This document shows, in pieces, positions 53,123 to 53,780 of a stretch of 53,780 nucleotides of DNA. The position numbers and the translations under genes were made by a program. Source of the stretch: an uncultured Chlorobiaceae bacterium (GTDB lineage: Bacteria; Bacteroidota; Chlorobiia; Chlorobiales; Chlorobiaceae); NCBI GenBank assembly GCA_903822595.1, contig CAIJPS010000007.1:1-53780 (forward strand). The letters are read 5' to 3'. Every line of letters begins with the position of its first letter. Positions within the stretch are counted from its first letter, which is position 1. The notes below the pieces were generated by a model, which was given only the letters and a program-made list of their open reading frames with translations, had not been told where the DNA came from and did not search any database.

Positions 53123-53269
53123 TTAAGCAAAATTTTTGTTACCTGACTCTGTCAGCTTGCCAGTAACATATTTGTGCAGAATACTGGTAACGAGTGTTTG
53201 ATAGGGAACTCCTTCCTTCAGTGCCTTTGTTTTTAATGCTTCAACATCTCTTTTTGAATGATAGTCCAT
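53123..53269 (-). pseudogene. truncated CopG-like antitoxin gene
   Basis: The minus frame from about 53320 to the stop at 53123-53125 reads TVERLPLYMDYHSKRDVEALKT and KALKEGVPYQTLVTSILHKYVTGKL and ends ESGNKNFA. This is the C-terminal part of a CopG-type antitoxin (the GVPYQTLVTSILHKYVTG motif). The N-terminal end is missing: no plausible start with a ribosome site precedes the segment, and the ATG at 53269 would give only 49 residues. No toxin gene adjoins. It lies between the VF530-type gene and the IS4 transposase end, so IS insertion may have caused the loss. Confidence 0.55.
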
Positions 53270-53371
53270 ATAGAGGGGTAAGCGCTCCACAGTAATTGTC
53301 TCCGTAATAAAACAAAGTAAGGCACAAAGGATTCATCTCTAACTAACTCAGGATTACGGAACGACTTTTAG

Positions 53372-53780
53372 CAGGGTGCTTACCCAAAAGTGTAGACAAT
53401 TAAATAAATATTAATTTTTTCTATTTGAAGATCAAGGTATATATTTATAGTCACTGCTGTCGGGTTATAAGTTAAATAAATATAACCGGTTAGAGGTATA
53501 GGTATTCTCAATTGTGCCAGCAGAATTTGTAACTAATTGATTTATATCGACTTTCTCAAAAACACTGACACTCAGGATTTGTAGAAAAGTGTAGAAAGAT
53601 ATATCTAAATTCATGCGTTTTTTTATTAATGCAATAAGCACATATACTGAGATTGCTGTCCAAACCTGTGTTTTAACAGCGTTTTCTGAAGTACCATAAA
53701 ATGCCTTAATTCGCAAATGTTGTTTAATCCATTTAAAGAAAAGCTCAATCTTCCACCTGCTTTTATAAAGTTGTGCAATA
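53372..53780 (-). mobile_element. insertion sequence end (IS4 family), left boundary tentative
   Basis: The IS4-type transposase occupies the right edge, transcribed leftward. Downstream of its stop lies AT-rich DNA (53386-53464), then CAGGGTGCTTACCCAAAAGTG near 53372-53392, where composition changes. That point may hold the element end, but the matching inverted repeat lies outside the window, so the boundary is a guess. The element extends to the right. Confidence 0.4.
53465..53780 (-). CDS. IS4-family transposase, C-terminal part (cut by window edge)
   Basis: The minus frame is open from the right edge to the stop at 53465. It reads IAQLYKSRWKIELFFKWIKQ and HLRIKAFYGTSENAVKTQVW, then WTAISVYVLIALIKKRM and a C-terminal FLQILSVSVFEKVDINQLV. 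The segment YKSRWKIELFFKWIK fits the IS4 YREK signature (Y-x2-R-x3-E-x6-K), which carries the catalytic Glu of the DDE triad. The N-terminal half lies beyond the window, so it is not known whether the element is intact. Confidence 0.92.
   Translation of the reverse strand, partial: IAQLYKSRWKIELFFKWIKQHLRIKAFYGTSENAVKTQVWTAISVYVLIALIKKRMNLDISFYTFLQILSVSVFEKVDINQLVTNSAGTIENTYTSNRLYLFNL

Overview
The window looks like chromosomal DNA of a green sulfur bacterium (Chlorobiaceae, Chlorobium/Pelodictyon-like). This is inferred from the overall resemblance of the encoded proteins and the Gram-negative envelope genes (lpxD, a TolC/MacAB-type exporter, an OmpA-type lipoprotein). No photosynthesis gene lies in the window, so the family-level assignment is an inference. 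Most of the DNA is dense housekeeping sequence with short spacers and several ATGA start/stop overlaps.

Layout. 1-4.6 kb (minus): a sensory pair, a CheB-CheR-coiled coil-PAS fusion followed by a PAS/GAF sensor protein that runs off the left edge. 4.9-12.8 kb: a very large FAD/Fe-S oxidoreductase (plus), a 14-haem cytochrome c with a b-type membrane partner (minus), a small membrane protein, an aminotransferase and a lipoprotein. 12.8-14.5 kb (minus): RNase P RNA, a zinc-ribbon coiled-coil protein, tRNA-Leu(CAG) and ribosomal protein L33. 14.7-19.1 kb: lysA, metF and comEC. 19.1-21.4 kb: a small accessory patch with a truncated membrane-protein gene, an attC-like hairpin site, a protein with a PA-IL-lectin-like domain, and a methyltransferase. 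21.5-31.2 kb: a GH13 amylase-type enzyme, two small proteins, an orphan OppC-type permease, rplY-prs, lpxD, and a GH15-DUF547 fusion. 31.3-34.3 kb: two NTF2-like proteins, an OmpA-type lipoprotein and an unrecognised protein. 34.4-40.2 kb (minus): a complete tripartite exporter operon (TolC, membrane fusion protein, ATPase, two MacB-type permeases). 40.3-43.8 kb: TPR protein and ddl, lipoate ligase, panB. 44.1-52.1 kb (plus): pssA, purS, purQ, a UMF1-type transporter, a YihY protein, dnaX and aspS. 52.2-53.8 kb: a degraded accessory tail with an antitoxin, a broken RelE-like toxin, a VF530-type protein, a truncated CopG-like antitoxin and the end of an IS4 transposase.

The most striking single feature is dnaX. 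The zero frame ends 19 bases after a run of ten A residues, and the rest of the protein continues in the -1 frame for about 200 codons. This points to gamma/tau production by transcriptional slippage or -1 frameshifting. Other points of interest are the GH15-DUF547 fusion, the tandemly repeated 14-haem cytochrome, the ComEC with a degenerate C-terminal domain, the broken toxin next to an intact antitoxin, and the cassette-like patch at 19.3-20.2 kb. I did not find a clearly new defence or mobile system. The housekeeping majority is ordinary, and the accessory patches are small and partly decayed.
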